Source: Variovorax sp. WS11 (GTDB lineage Bacteria > Pseudomonadota > Gammaproteobacteria > Burkholderiales > Burkholderiaceae_C). From it: 64,000 nucleotides of DNA. Of the stretch, positions 23,056 through 30,550 are shown in pieces. Made by a program: the position numbers and the translations under genes. The DNA lies in NCBI RefSeq assembly GCF_010499245.1, contig NZ_JAAGOW010000001.1, positions 3,968,001-4,032,000 on the forward strand, written 5' to 3'. Below the pieces are notes generated by a model. The model was not told the origin of the DNA. It ran no database searches and saw only the letters and a list, made by a program, of their open reading frames with translations. Within the stretch, counting starts at the first letter, position 1. Every line of letters begins with the position of its first letter.

Positions 23056-23283
23056 ATGCGAACCACCATCACTTTGGAGGACGACGCTTTTGCCGCAGCG
23101 CAGGCTTATGCACAGGCGCGTGCGTTGAAACTCGGACAAGCCATTTCGGAGTTGATCCGGCGAGGCAGCGGCGAGCGCCTGCCGGTACGAAAAGAGTCGG
23201 GCGTCTGGGTCTTCGACCTGCCCGCCGACGCGCCGAGAGTCACGGCACGGCAGGTCAAGGAACTGCTGGAAGACGAGTCTTGA
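23056..23283 (+). CDS. vapB: VapB-type antitoxin (ribbon-helix-helix)
   Basis: A 75-residue antitoxin. The N-terminus MRTTITLEDDAFAAAQAYAQ is a ribbon-helix-helix DNA-binding motif of the VapB class, and the C-terminal half (VWVFDLPADAPRVTARQVKE) is the part expected to wrap the toxin. The start is the ATG at 23056; the frame is open further upstream but the 19-bp repeats lie there. Its TGA overlaps the TTG start of the PIN toxin. It likely represses its own operon through the tandem repeats. Confidence 0.85.
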   Translation: MRTTITLEDDAFAAAQAYAQARALKLGQAISELIRRGSGERLPVRKESGVWVFDLPADAPRVTARQVKELLEDES

Positions 23284-23717
23284 GCTATTTGCTCGATGCC
23301 AATGCCCTGATTGCCCTGGGCTGGCCGGCGCATGAGCACCACGAACGCATGATTCGCTGGTTCAAGGCTCACGCCCGCCATGGCTGGGCCACCAGCGCCC
23401 TGACGCAGGCTGCTTTTGTTCGCATCATCTCGCAACCGGCCTTTTCAGGTCAGGCGCTGAGAGTAGGCGAAATTGCCGAGGTGCTGCTTCGCAACACCGC
23501 ACATCCTCGACACCGTTTCCTGTCGCTGGATTTCGGGATCGAGGCGGTGCTGGGCTTATGCACCGGGGGACTGCGCGGGCACCGCCAGATCACCGATGCT
23601 TGGTTGCTCACACTGGCGATGCGCAACCAATCCAAGCTTGTGACCTTCGACGGAGGCATTGCACAGCTGCTGGCGACCGCTCAAGAGCGCGAGCGCTATT
23701 TGCACCTGCCCGCCTAG
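23280..23717 (+). CDS. vapC: VapC-type PIN-domain ribonuclease toxin
   Basis: A 145-residue PIN toxin of the 'TA system VapC' subfamily. It begins YLLDANALIALGWPAHEHHE with the first metal Asp in LLDAN. The middle motif is SALTQAAFVRI, where this subgroup lacks the usual acidic residue, and the C-terminal acidics are in ITDAWLL and VTFDGG. The start is TTG, overlapping the antitoxin stop (TTGA), with GGAAGACGA eight bases upstream, so translation depends on vapB. Cleavage of tRNA or other RNA is the family activity; the target here is unknown. The pair sits between the cyanophycin genes and queC. Confidence 0.85.
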   Translation: MSYLLDANALIALGWPAHEHHERMIRWFKAHARHGWATSALTQAAFVRIISQPAFSGQALRVGEIAEVLLRNTAHPRHRFLSLDFGIEAVLGLCTGGLRGHRQITDAWLLTLAMRNQSKLVTFDGGIAQLLATAQERERYLHLPA

Positions 23718-23742
23718 CCAAGCCCAGCACGCCGATCACGCC

Positions 23743-24444
23743 ATGCACACCACCGCACTCGTTCTCTTCTCCGGCGGCCAGGACTCCACCACCTGCCTGG
23801 CCGAGGCGCTCGACAAGTACGAGCGCGTCGAGACCATCGGCTTCGACTACGGCCAGCGCCACAGCATCGAGCTCGAAGCGCGGCGCACCGTGCTGGCGCA
23901 TCTGCGCGAGCGCTTCCCGCACTGGGCGGCGCGGCTGGGCGAGGACCACCTGATCAACGTCGACGTGCTGGGCCGGATCAGCGAGTCCTCCCTGACGCAG
24001 GACATCGCCTTCGAGATGCAGGCCAACGGCCTGCCCAACACCTTCGTGCCGGGCCGCAACCTGCTGTTCCTCACATTGGCCGGCGCGCTGGCCTACCGGC
24101 GCGGGCTGGCGGTGATCGTCACCGGCGTCTGCGAGACCGACTTCTCGGGCTACCCCGACTGCCGCGACGACACCATGAAAGCGATGCAGCTCGCGCTCTC
24201 GCTGGGCATGGACCGGCGCTTCGTGATCGAGACGCCGCTGATGTGGATCGACAAGGCCGCGACCTGGGCGATGGCGCAGCGGCTGGGCGGCGATGCGCTG
24301 GTCGAGCTGATCATCGAGGACACCCACACCTGCTACCTCGGCGATCGCGGCCAGCGCCATCCCTGGGGCTACGGCTGCGGCCACTGCCCGGCCTGCGAGC
24401 TGCGCGCCCGCGGCTGGGAGCGCTACGCCGCTTCGAGCCGGTAG
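23743..24444 (+). CDS. queC: 7-cyano-7-deazaguanine synthase QueC
   Basis: A 233-residue enzyme converting 7-carboxy-7-deazaguanine to preQ0 with ATP and ammonia, a step of queuosine synthesis. The N-type ATP pyrophosphatase loop SGGQDS is at residues 10-15. The zinc-binding cysteines lie near the C-terminus in HTCYLGDRG and GYGCGHCPACELR. The start is the ATG of MHTTALVLFSGG; the longer open frame overlaps vapC. No other queuosine genes are in the window. Its 3' end overlaps the convergent ABC transporter gene by 22 bases. Confidence 0.96.
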   Translation: MHTTALVLFSGGQDSTTCLAEALDKYERVETIGFDYGQRHSIELEARRTVLAHLRERFPHWAARLGEDHLINVDVLGRISESSLTQDIAFEMQANGLPNTFVPGRNLLFLTLAGALAYRRGLAVIVTGVCETDFSGYPDCRDDTMKAMQLALSLGMDRRFVIETPLMWIDKAATWAMAQRLGGDALVELIIEDTHTCYLGDRGQRHPWGYGCGHCPACELRARGWERYAASSR

Positions 24445-26180
24445 CGCGCGCTCGCGCCTTCGGGCTGCGGCACCAGGGTCCAGCGCTTGTCGTGGAAGGC
24501 AGCGGCGGACGCGCGGTGGGCGATGGACACCATGGCCCCGCCGGCCGCGCGCACGCCCTCGGCCAGGCGCTTGTAGAGCGTCTCCTCGGCCTGCGCATCG
24601 AGCGCGCTGGTCGCCTCGTCGGCGAACAGCCAGGCCGGCTTCTTCAGCAGCACGCGCGCGATCGCCAGCCGCTGCTGCTCGCCGCCGGAGAGCTTCTGGC
24701 TCCAGGCGTCGGCATCGTCGAGCCGGTCGGTGAGCCCGGGAAGGAGGGCGTCCTCGAGCGCCTGCTTCAGCTGCGCGTCGGTGTAGTCGCTCGCGGACTG
24801 CGGATAGGCCAGTGCGTCGCGCAGCTTGCCGTCGGGCACATAGGGTCGCTGCGGAATGAACATCGCGTTCTCCGGCATCGAGACCTTGCCGTGCGCGAAG
24901 GGCCAGATGCCGGCGAAGGAACGGAACAGCGTCGACTTGCCGCTTCCCGAAGGACCTTGCAGCAAAACGTGGTCGCCCGGATTGACGCTCAGCGCGGTCT
25001 TCGCGAGCAGCGGGGTGCCGTTGGGCAGCGCGATGTCGAGATCCTGGGTGTGCAGCGAGCTCGCGCTGTCATGCACCAGCGCGCCATCGGGCGTTGCATG
25101 GGCACGCATGGCGTCGTCGAAGCTGGTGAGACGGTCGGCGGTGGCGCGCCAGATGGCGACGCGGTCGTAGTTGTCGATGAACCAGCTCAGCTGCGTCTGC
25201 ACCTTGTCGAAGGCGGTGACGATCTGCATCAGCTGCCCGAGCGGGAAGGCGCCGCCGAAGAAGCGCGGCGCGGCGATGATGAAGGGGAACACGGCGGCCG
25301 CCTGGCTGAAGGAGAGCGTGAAGGAGACCAGGTTCTTCTGCTGCTTGATCAGCGTCAGGTAATTGCGCAGCACCGCGCCGAAGCGCTGCTCCAGCTGGGC
25401 GTGCTCGACGCGCTCGCCGCGGTCCAGCGCGATCGCCTCGCTGTACTCGCGCACCCGCACCAGGTGATGCCGGAAGTCGGCTTCGAAGCGCTGCTGCCTG
25501 AAGTTGGTGCCGATCAGCGGCCGGCCGATGTAGTGGGTGATGACGGTGCCGACCACGCAGTAGGCGAGCGCGAGCCAGACCATCGAGCCCGCGACCTGGT
25601 AGGTGCTGCCGCTAAGCTGGAAGTCGACGACGCCGCTCAGGCCCCACAGGATGCCGATGAAGCTCACCAGCGTGACCACCGCGTTGAGCAGCCCCATCGA
25701 CAGCGTGACCGTGTAGTCGGTGAACATCTGCAGGTCTTCCTGGATGCGCTGGTCGGGGTTGTCAGGCGAGTGGTTGTTGTCACCGGCATAGCGCGCGAGT
25801 TCGAGCCGGTAGAAGGTGCGATCGGCGATCCAGCGGGTGAGGTAGCTGCGCGTCATCCAGGCGCGCCAGCGGATCTGCAGCAGTTGGGTCAGGTAGAACT
25901 TCAGGATGCCGATGGTGATGGCGCCGAAGGCGATCCAGCAGAAGAAGCCCAGCTCGCGCCAGAACACCGCCTGGTCGCGGTTCTCGAGCGCGTTGTAGAA
26001 GCGGCCGAACCACTGGTTGTTGAGCACCGCCATGTAGACCGTGCCGAGGTTGAGCGCAATGATCACGAGAAGCAGGCCGCGTGCCTTCCATCGGTCCTCG
26101 GAGCGGAAGTAGGGCGCGGCAAGCGCCCCGATGCGGCGCAGCGTGACGAGCATGCTCGTGGAGTGGGCGGGATCGTTCAT
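24423..26180 (-). CDS. SbmA/YddA-type ABC transporter (fused permease and ATPase)
   Basis: A 585-residue half-transporter. The N-terminal membrane domain (about 30-345) resembles SbmA/BacA and the peroxisomal ABCD family (WFGRFYNALENRDQAVFW; AGDNNHSPDNPDQRIQEDL, the latter typical of that family). The ATPase domain has Walker A GPSGSGKST, signature LSGGEQQRLAIARVLL and Walker B WLFADEATSALD. Family members import peptides or vitamins such as cobalamin, or move fatty-acyl compounds; the substrate here cannot be told. It is a single gene, convergent with and overlapping queC. Confidence 0.88.
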   Translation of the reverse strand: MNDPAHSTSMLVTLRRIGALAAPYFRSEDRWKARGLLLVIIALNLGTVYMAVLNNQWFGRFYNALENRDQAVFWRELGFFCWIAFGAITIGILKFYLTQLLQIRWRAWMTRSYLTRWIADRTFYRLELARYAGDNNHSPDNPDQRIQEDLQMFTDYTVTLSMGLLNAVVTLVSFIGILWGLSGVVDFQLSGSTYQVAGSMVWLALAYCVVGTVITHYIGRPLIGTNFRQQRFEADFRHHLVRVREYSEAIALDRGERVEHAQLEQRFGAVLRNYLTLIKQQKNLVSFTLSFSQAAAVFPFIIAAPRFFGGAFPLGQLMQIVTAFDKVQTQLSWFIDNYDRVAIWRATADRLTSFDDAMRAHATPDGALVHDSASSLHTQDLDIALPNGTPLLAKTALSVNPGDHVLLQGPSGSGKSTLFRSFAGIWPFAHGKVSMPENAMFIPQRPYVPDGKLRDALAYPQSASDYTDAQLKQALEDALLPGLTDRLDDADAWSQKLSGGEQQRLAIARVLLKKPAWLFADEATSALDAQAEETLYKRLAEGVRAAGGAMVSIAHRASAAAFHDKRWTLVPQPEGASARYRLEAA

Positions 26181-26286
26181 GGACGTGGGGCCTGGATTGG
26201 GGCTGGAAGCAGCGCCTTCCAGGCCATCGTAGCGCCGGCGCCGGCCGCTTTCTTAGGCGGGTCTGAAACGCCGCTCGTACCGAAGC

Positions 26287-27186
26287 TCAGCGCGGATTGC
26301 TGATCCCGCTGGACACATGCCCCGCCGGCACATGCCGTGCGGCTGAATCGACATGGCCGGTCTGGTCGTCGAAGAAGAAGTCGGGCTCGAACTCGCGCAG
26401 GAATTCGCCCTTGGACAGTCCGGCGAGAAACATGGCTTCGTCGACGCGGATGTTCCAGTCCATCAGCGTCTGGATCGCGCGGCGATGGGAGGGAGCGCCG
26501 CGCGCCGTCACCAGCGCGGTGCGCACCCGCATGCCGGTGCTCGAAGCCTGCTGCAGGCGGTGCAGGGCCACGAGGAAGGGCTTGAACGGTCCGGCACCCA
26601 GCGGCACCGCGGCCTTGCTGGTCTCGTGCGCCTGGAAGGCATCCAGGCCTTCCATCTGGTACACCTTTTCCGCCTCGTCGGAGAAAAGGACCGCATCGCC
26701 GTCGAAGGCGATCCGGACCTCGTCGGGGTGAAGCGCGCTGGCCAAGGCCCCATCGACCCGCACGTGCGCGGCGGGAAAGCCGGCGACCAGCGCCTCGCGC
26801 ACGTCCGATGCGTTGGCCGACAGGAAGATGTCGGCGTTGAGCGGCCGGAGGTAGCGGTAGGGAGGTCGCCCTTGCGTGAACACGCCGCGCTGCACGCGCA
26901 GCTCCGCCGCGGCGCCCGAGTTGAAGATGCGCATGCCGGACACCGGGTCGTTGCGCGACAGGATCACGACCTCGACGCGCTGGACGCCGTCGTCGTTGAA
27001 GCGCAGCAGCTTGCGGATCATCGAATAGGCGATGCCGGGTGCGGCCGGCACGTCGAGGCGCTCGAGCTGCAGGCGCATGTAGGCGTCGGGGTCGCCGGCA
27101 TCGAATAGGCGGTTCTCTTCTTCCAGATTGAACAGGGCGCGGGACGAGATCGCGACCACCAGCTTGTCGTCCAGGGAGACCGGCAT
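26287..27186 (-). CDS. Cytosolic 5'-nucleotidase (NT5C1-like)
   Basis: A 299-residue protein of the cytosolic 5'-nucleotidase family. The N-terminus has LDDKLVVAISSRALFNLEEE; motifs VVILSRNDPVSGMRIFNS and VRIAFDGDAVLFSDEAE carry the acidic residues of a HAD-like phosphatase core. The C-terminal DFFFDDQTGHVDSA closes the active site. It would dephosphorylate nucleoside monophosphates. No signal peptide. It starts 14 bases after the gspF stop on the same strand, so it is probably co-transcribed with gspF, although no functional link to secretion is evident. Confidence 0.85.
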   Translation of the reverse strand: MPVSLDDKLVVAISSRALFNLEEENRLFDAGDPDAYMRLQLERLDVPAAPGIAYSMIRKLLRFNDDGVQRVEVVILSRNDPVSGMRIFNSGAAAELRVQRGVFTQGRPPYRYLRPLNADIFLSANASDVREALVAGFPAAHVRVDGALASALHPDEVRIAFDGDAVLFSDEAEKVYQMEGLDAFQAHETSKAAVPLGAGPFKPFLVALHRLQQASSTGMRVRTALVTARGAPSHRRAIQTLMDWNIRVDEAMFLAGLSKGEFLREFEPDFFFDDQTGHVDSAARHVPAGHVSSGISNPR

Positions 27187-27200
27187 GGTTGAGGACCCGA

Positions 27201-28433
27201 CTACTTGACGAACTGGTTCAGCTGGATGATCGGCATCAGCACCGCCAGCACGATCAGCATGACCACCGCGCCCATCGCGACGATCAGCAGGGGCTCGAGG
27301 ATGGTGGCCAGGTGCATCGCGCGGCGCTGCACCTCGGCGCCCAGCTGGGTAGCGGCGCGCTGCAGCATCAGGGGCAGGGTGCCGGTCTGCTCGCCCAGGC
27401 GCGCGAACATCGAGACGATGCCGGGGAAGCGCTTCTTCTGCGCCAGCGCCGAGGCCAGCGGCGCACCTTCGCGCACCAGCACCAGCGCATCGAGCGCATC
27501 GGCGCGCATCGCGCGGTTGCCCAGCGTCTCGGAGGCGGCCTGAAGCGCGCGCAGGATCGGCACGCCGGCGGTGGCCAGCATGGCCAGCGTGCTGGCGAAG
27601 CGCGCCGCGTTGTAGCCGCGCGAGAGGCGGCCCACCAGCGGCAGTTCGAGCCAGGTGGCATCGAAGCGCTCGCGGAAGGCGGCGCGCGCCAGTGCCATGC
27701 GCATGCCGATCGCCGCCAGCACGACGACGCCCAGCATCAGCCAGCCGTAGTTGCGGACGAAGTCGCTCATCTTCAGCATGATCACGGTCAGGATCGGCAG
27801 CGCGCGCTTGGTGCCGGCGAAGACGTTGGCCACCTGGGGCACGACGTAGCTGACCAGGAAGACCACGATCACGATCGCGACCAGGGTCACGATCGCGGGG
27901 TATAGGGCCGCGCCGACCAGCTTCTGCTGCAGCGCCTGGCGCTGCTCCAGGTCGTCGGCCAGGCGCTCCAGCACCAGGCCGAGGTTGCCGCTCTGCTCGC
28001 CGGCGCCGATCACCGCGGTGTAGATGGGGGAGAACTCGCGCGGATGTTGCGATAGCGCGCGGCCGAAGGGCGAGCCCGCGTTGACGTCCGCCCGGAGCGA
28101 GGCGACCAGGTTGCGCTGCTCCTCGGTCTCGGCTTCGTCGGTCAGTGCGGTGAGCGCGCGTTCCAGCGGCAGGCCCGAGGAGACCAGCCCCGCGAGCTGC
28201 CGGGTCCAGACCGCAAGGGTGGTGGAATTGAAGATGCGCCTGCCGCCCAGGAAGCGGAGCCAGCCGCCCGAGGCGGCGGGGCCGCCCTCGGCGCTGCCGA
28301 CCACCGTCACCGACAGCGGGATCAGGGCTTGCGCCCGCAGCAGGCCGCGCGCGCTGCGCGCGGTGTCGGCTTCGAGCACGCCCTTGCGGGGCTGGCCCTG
28401 TTGGTCTATGGCTTCGAACGAATAGGCGGGCAT
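27201..28433 (-). CDS. gspF: Type II secretion inner-membrane platform protein GspF
   Basis: A 410-residue polytopic protein of the GspF/PilC family, the inner-membrane platform contacted by the GspE ATPase. Two repeated T2SSF domains (about 70-190 and 275-400), with membrane helices near 170-195, 220-240 and 375-400. The repeated motifs include LSSGLPLERAL and LATAGVPILRAL. The start is MPAYSFEAIDQQG, the usual family N-terminus; five more codons upstream are possible. It is separated from gspE by a gene on the opposite strand, so it must have its own promoter in the 95-base divergent gap. Confidence 0.94.
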   Translation of the reverse strand: MPAYSFEAIDQQGQPRKGVLEADTARSARGLLRAQALIPLSVTVVGSAEGGPAASGGWLRFLGGRRIFNSTTLAVWTRQLAGLVSSGLPLERALTALTDEAETEEQRNLVASLRADVNAGSPFGRALSQHPREFSPIYTAVIGAGEQSGNLGLVLERLADDLEQRQALQQKLVGAALYPAIVTLVAIVIVVFLVSYVVPQVANVFAGTKRALPILTVIMLKMSDFVRNYGWLMLGVVVLAAIGMRMALARAAFRERFDATWLELPLVGRLSRGYNAARFASTLAMLATAGVPILRALQAASETLGNRAMRADALDALVLVREGAPLASALAQKKRFPGIVSMFARLGEQTGTLPLMLQRAATQLGAEVQRRAMHLATILEPLLIVAMGAVVMLIVLAVLMPIIQLNQFVK

Positions 28434-28528
28434 GGGGACTGGCGGCAAAATGCGCGAGTCCGCATTGTCGACGTTTGGCGCTGCCTTTTCGTCACGCGGC
28501 CTTCACAACAGCAAACCGAGGAGTCTTC

Positions 28529-29101
28529 ATGCCGCTTCGTACTTCCGCTCTTGCCGTCGCCGCGCTGCTGGGCGCGCTGTCGCTGCCCGCCGCTGCCCAG
28601 CCCGCTTTCGATGGCTTTCTCTGCTGCAACCTGCGCACCGACGGCAGCTGGATCAGCGACAGCAACTACGCCGAGAGCGGCAAACGCATCATCCCGGTCG
28701 GCACGCCGACGCGCGTGACGGGCTATGGCCGGCAGCGTGTCAATGTGCTGATCGACGGCAAGAAGCAGGACATCGGCAACGACTACAGCCGCGACCTGGA
28801 CCTGGGCGCCTTCGCCAAGCGCTACGTGGTGACGGAGGATCCGGCGGCCCGCATCGCGGGCTTCCCGCCCAAGATCCGCGAGGCCATCAAGTCGGCGCGC
28901 GTGACCAAGGGCATGACGCGCGAGCAGGTCGCAATGTCGGTGGGCTACCCCATCAGCAGCGAGAACCCGAACCTCGACGCGCCGATCTGGCGCATGTGGC
29001 TGGGCAGCTTCAGCGAGTTCCAGGTGCTGTTCGACAACGCCGGCCGCGTGCGTGCCGTGGAGACGGATGCGCAGACGCGCAACCTGGTCGTGCTGGAGTG
29101 A
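28529..29101 (+). CDS. Secreted BamE/SmpA-like protein between gspF and gspE
   Basis: A 190-residue protein with a signal peptide (MPLRTSALAVAALLGALSLP, cut after AAAQ) and a periplasmic body. The region about 130-185 contains VTKGMTREQVAMSVGYPISS, the pattern of the BamE/SmpA fold. The mature N-terminus has a Cys-Cys pair (FLCCNLRTDG) but no convincing lipobox. The start follows ACCGAGGAG. It points against the secretion genes, diverging from gspF and converging on gspE, so it splits the usual E-F order. It may be an independent envelope protein; a role in secretin assembly is only a possibility. Confidence 0.7.
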   Translation: MPLRTSALAVAALLGALSLPAAAQPAFDGFLCCNLRTDGSWISDSNYAESGKRIIPVGTPTRVTGYGRQRVNVLIDGKKQDIGNDYSRDLDLGAFAKRYVVTEDPAARIAGFPPKIREAIKSARVTKGMTREQVAMSVGYPISSENPNLDAPIWRMWLGSFSEFQVLFDNAGRVRAVETDAQTRNLVVLE

Positions 29102-29118
29102 AGCGCAGGGATGCGGGA

Positions 29119-30540
29119 TCAGTCCCGCGTCACCCGCAGCAGCTCGGCCCGCGAGGTCACGCCGGACTTGACCAGCCGCTCCCCGTCCTCGCGCATCGAG
29201 CGCAGGCCGCCGCGCTCGGCCGCCACGAAGAGCTGGCTCTCGGGCGCGCGGTTGTGCACCAGCGAGCGGATCGTGTCGTCGGCGACCAGCAGCTCGAAGA
29301 TGCCTGTGCGGCCCTGGTAGCCGGTCTGGCCGCAGGTCTCGCAGCCCACGGGCCCGGCCTCGTCGCCGGCCGCGGTGGGCACGGCGCACACGGGGCAGAG
29401 GCGGCGCACCAGGCGCTGCGCCAGCACGCCCAGCAATGACGAGCTCAGCAGGAAGGGCTCTACCCCCATGTCGGTCAGCCGCGTCACCGCGCTGACCGAA
29501 TCGTTGGTGTGCAATGTGGCCAGCACGAGGTGGCCGGTGAGCGAGGCCTGGATCGCGATCTGCGCGGTCTCGAAGTCGCGGATCTCGCCGATCATGATCA
29601 CGTCCGGGTCCTGCCGCAGGATGGCGCGAAGGGCCTTGGCGAAGGTGAGGTCGATCTTTGCGTTGACCTGGGTCTGGCCGACGCCGGGCAGCTCGTACTC
29701 GATCGGGTCCTCGACCGTCATGATGTTGCTGTGGGCGCTGTCCAGGCGACCCAGCGCGGCATAGAGGGTGGTGGTCTTGCCGGAACCGGTCGGGCCGGTG
29801 ACCAGGATGATGCCGTGCGGCTGATTGATCAGGTGCAGGAAGCGCGCCAGCGTGTCGCCCTGCATGCCGACCGATTCCAGCGTGAGCTTGCTCTCGGACT
29901 TGTCCAGGAGGCGAAGCACGGCGCGCTCGCCATGCGCCGAGGGCAGGGTCGAGACCCGCACGTCGACCGCGCGCGTGCCGATGCGCAGGCTGATGCGCCC
30001 GTCCTGCGGCAAGCGCTTCTCGGCGATGTCGAGGTCGGCCATGATCTTCAGTCGCGAGATCAGCGCCGCATGCAGCGCCCGGTTGGGCTGCACCACCTCG
30101 CGCAGGGTGCCGTCGATGCGAAAGCGCACCGATGACGTGCGCTCGTAGGGCTCGATGTGGATGTCGCTGGCGCCGTCGCGCGCCGCCTGCGTGAGCAGCG
30201 CGTTGAGCATGCGGATGATGGGCGCGTCGCCGGCGCTTTCCAGCAAGTCTTCGACCGCCGGCAGCTCCTGCATCATGCGCGACAGGTCGGCATCGCTCTG
30301 CACCTCGCTCACCACCGCGGCGGCGTTCGATTCGCCCTTTGCGTAGGCGGCCGAGATGCGCTGGGCCAACTCGACGGGGGTCAGCGGCTCGAAGGCCTTG
30401 ACCGGGTACTTGCGCACCACTTCGCTGAGCGCGCTCTTGGGCGGCGTCTGCGGCATCCAGAGGGTGAGGGCGCCGTCGTCCGCTTCTTCCAGCAGCAGCT
30501 GCTGGCCGCGCGCGAAGGCATAGGGCAGGGGATAGCGCAT
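29119..30540 (-). CDS. gspE: Type II secretion ATPase GspE
   Basis: A 473-residue cytoplasmic ATPase that powers pseudopilus assembly. N-terminal GspE-N domain (about 1-110), then the ATPase domain with Walker A GPTGSGKTT (Lys255), Asp box VEDPIEYELPG, Walker B DPDVIMIGEIRDFETA and His box LATLHTNDSVSA. A tetracysteine zinc motif, CPVC then CETC, is present near 393-415. I start at MRYPLPYAFARGQ; the frame extends into gspD without support. It lies 10 bases after gspD. Complete and ordinary in length. Confidence 0.95.
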   Translation of the reverse strand: MRYPLPYAFARGQQLLLEEADDGALTLWMPQTPPKSALSEVVRKYPVKAFEPLTPVELAQRISAAYAKGESNAAAVVSEVQSDADLSRMMQELPAVEDLLESAGDAPIIRMLNALLTQAARDGASDIHIEPYERTSSVRFRIDGTLREVVQPNRALHAALISRLKIMADLDIAEKRLPQDGRISLRIGTRAVDVRVSTLPSAHGERAVLRLLDKSESKLTLESVGMQGDTLARFLHLINQPHGIILVTGPTGSGKTTTLYAALGRLDSAHSNIMTVEDPIEYELPGVGQTQVNAKIDLTFAKALRAILRQDPDVIMIGEIRDFETAQIAIQASLTGHLVLATLHTNDSVSAVTRLTDMGVEPFLLSSSLLGVLAQRLVRRLCPVCAVPTAAGDEAGPVGCETCGQTGYQGRTGIFELLVADDTIRSLVHNRAPESQLFVAAERGGLRSMREDGERLVKSGVTSRAELLRVTRD

Positions 30541-30550
30541 GGCTCGGACC

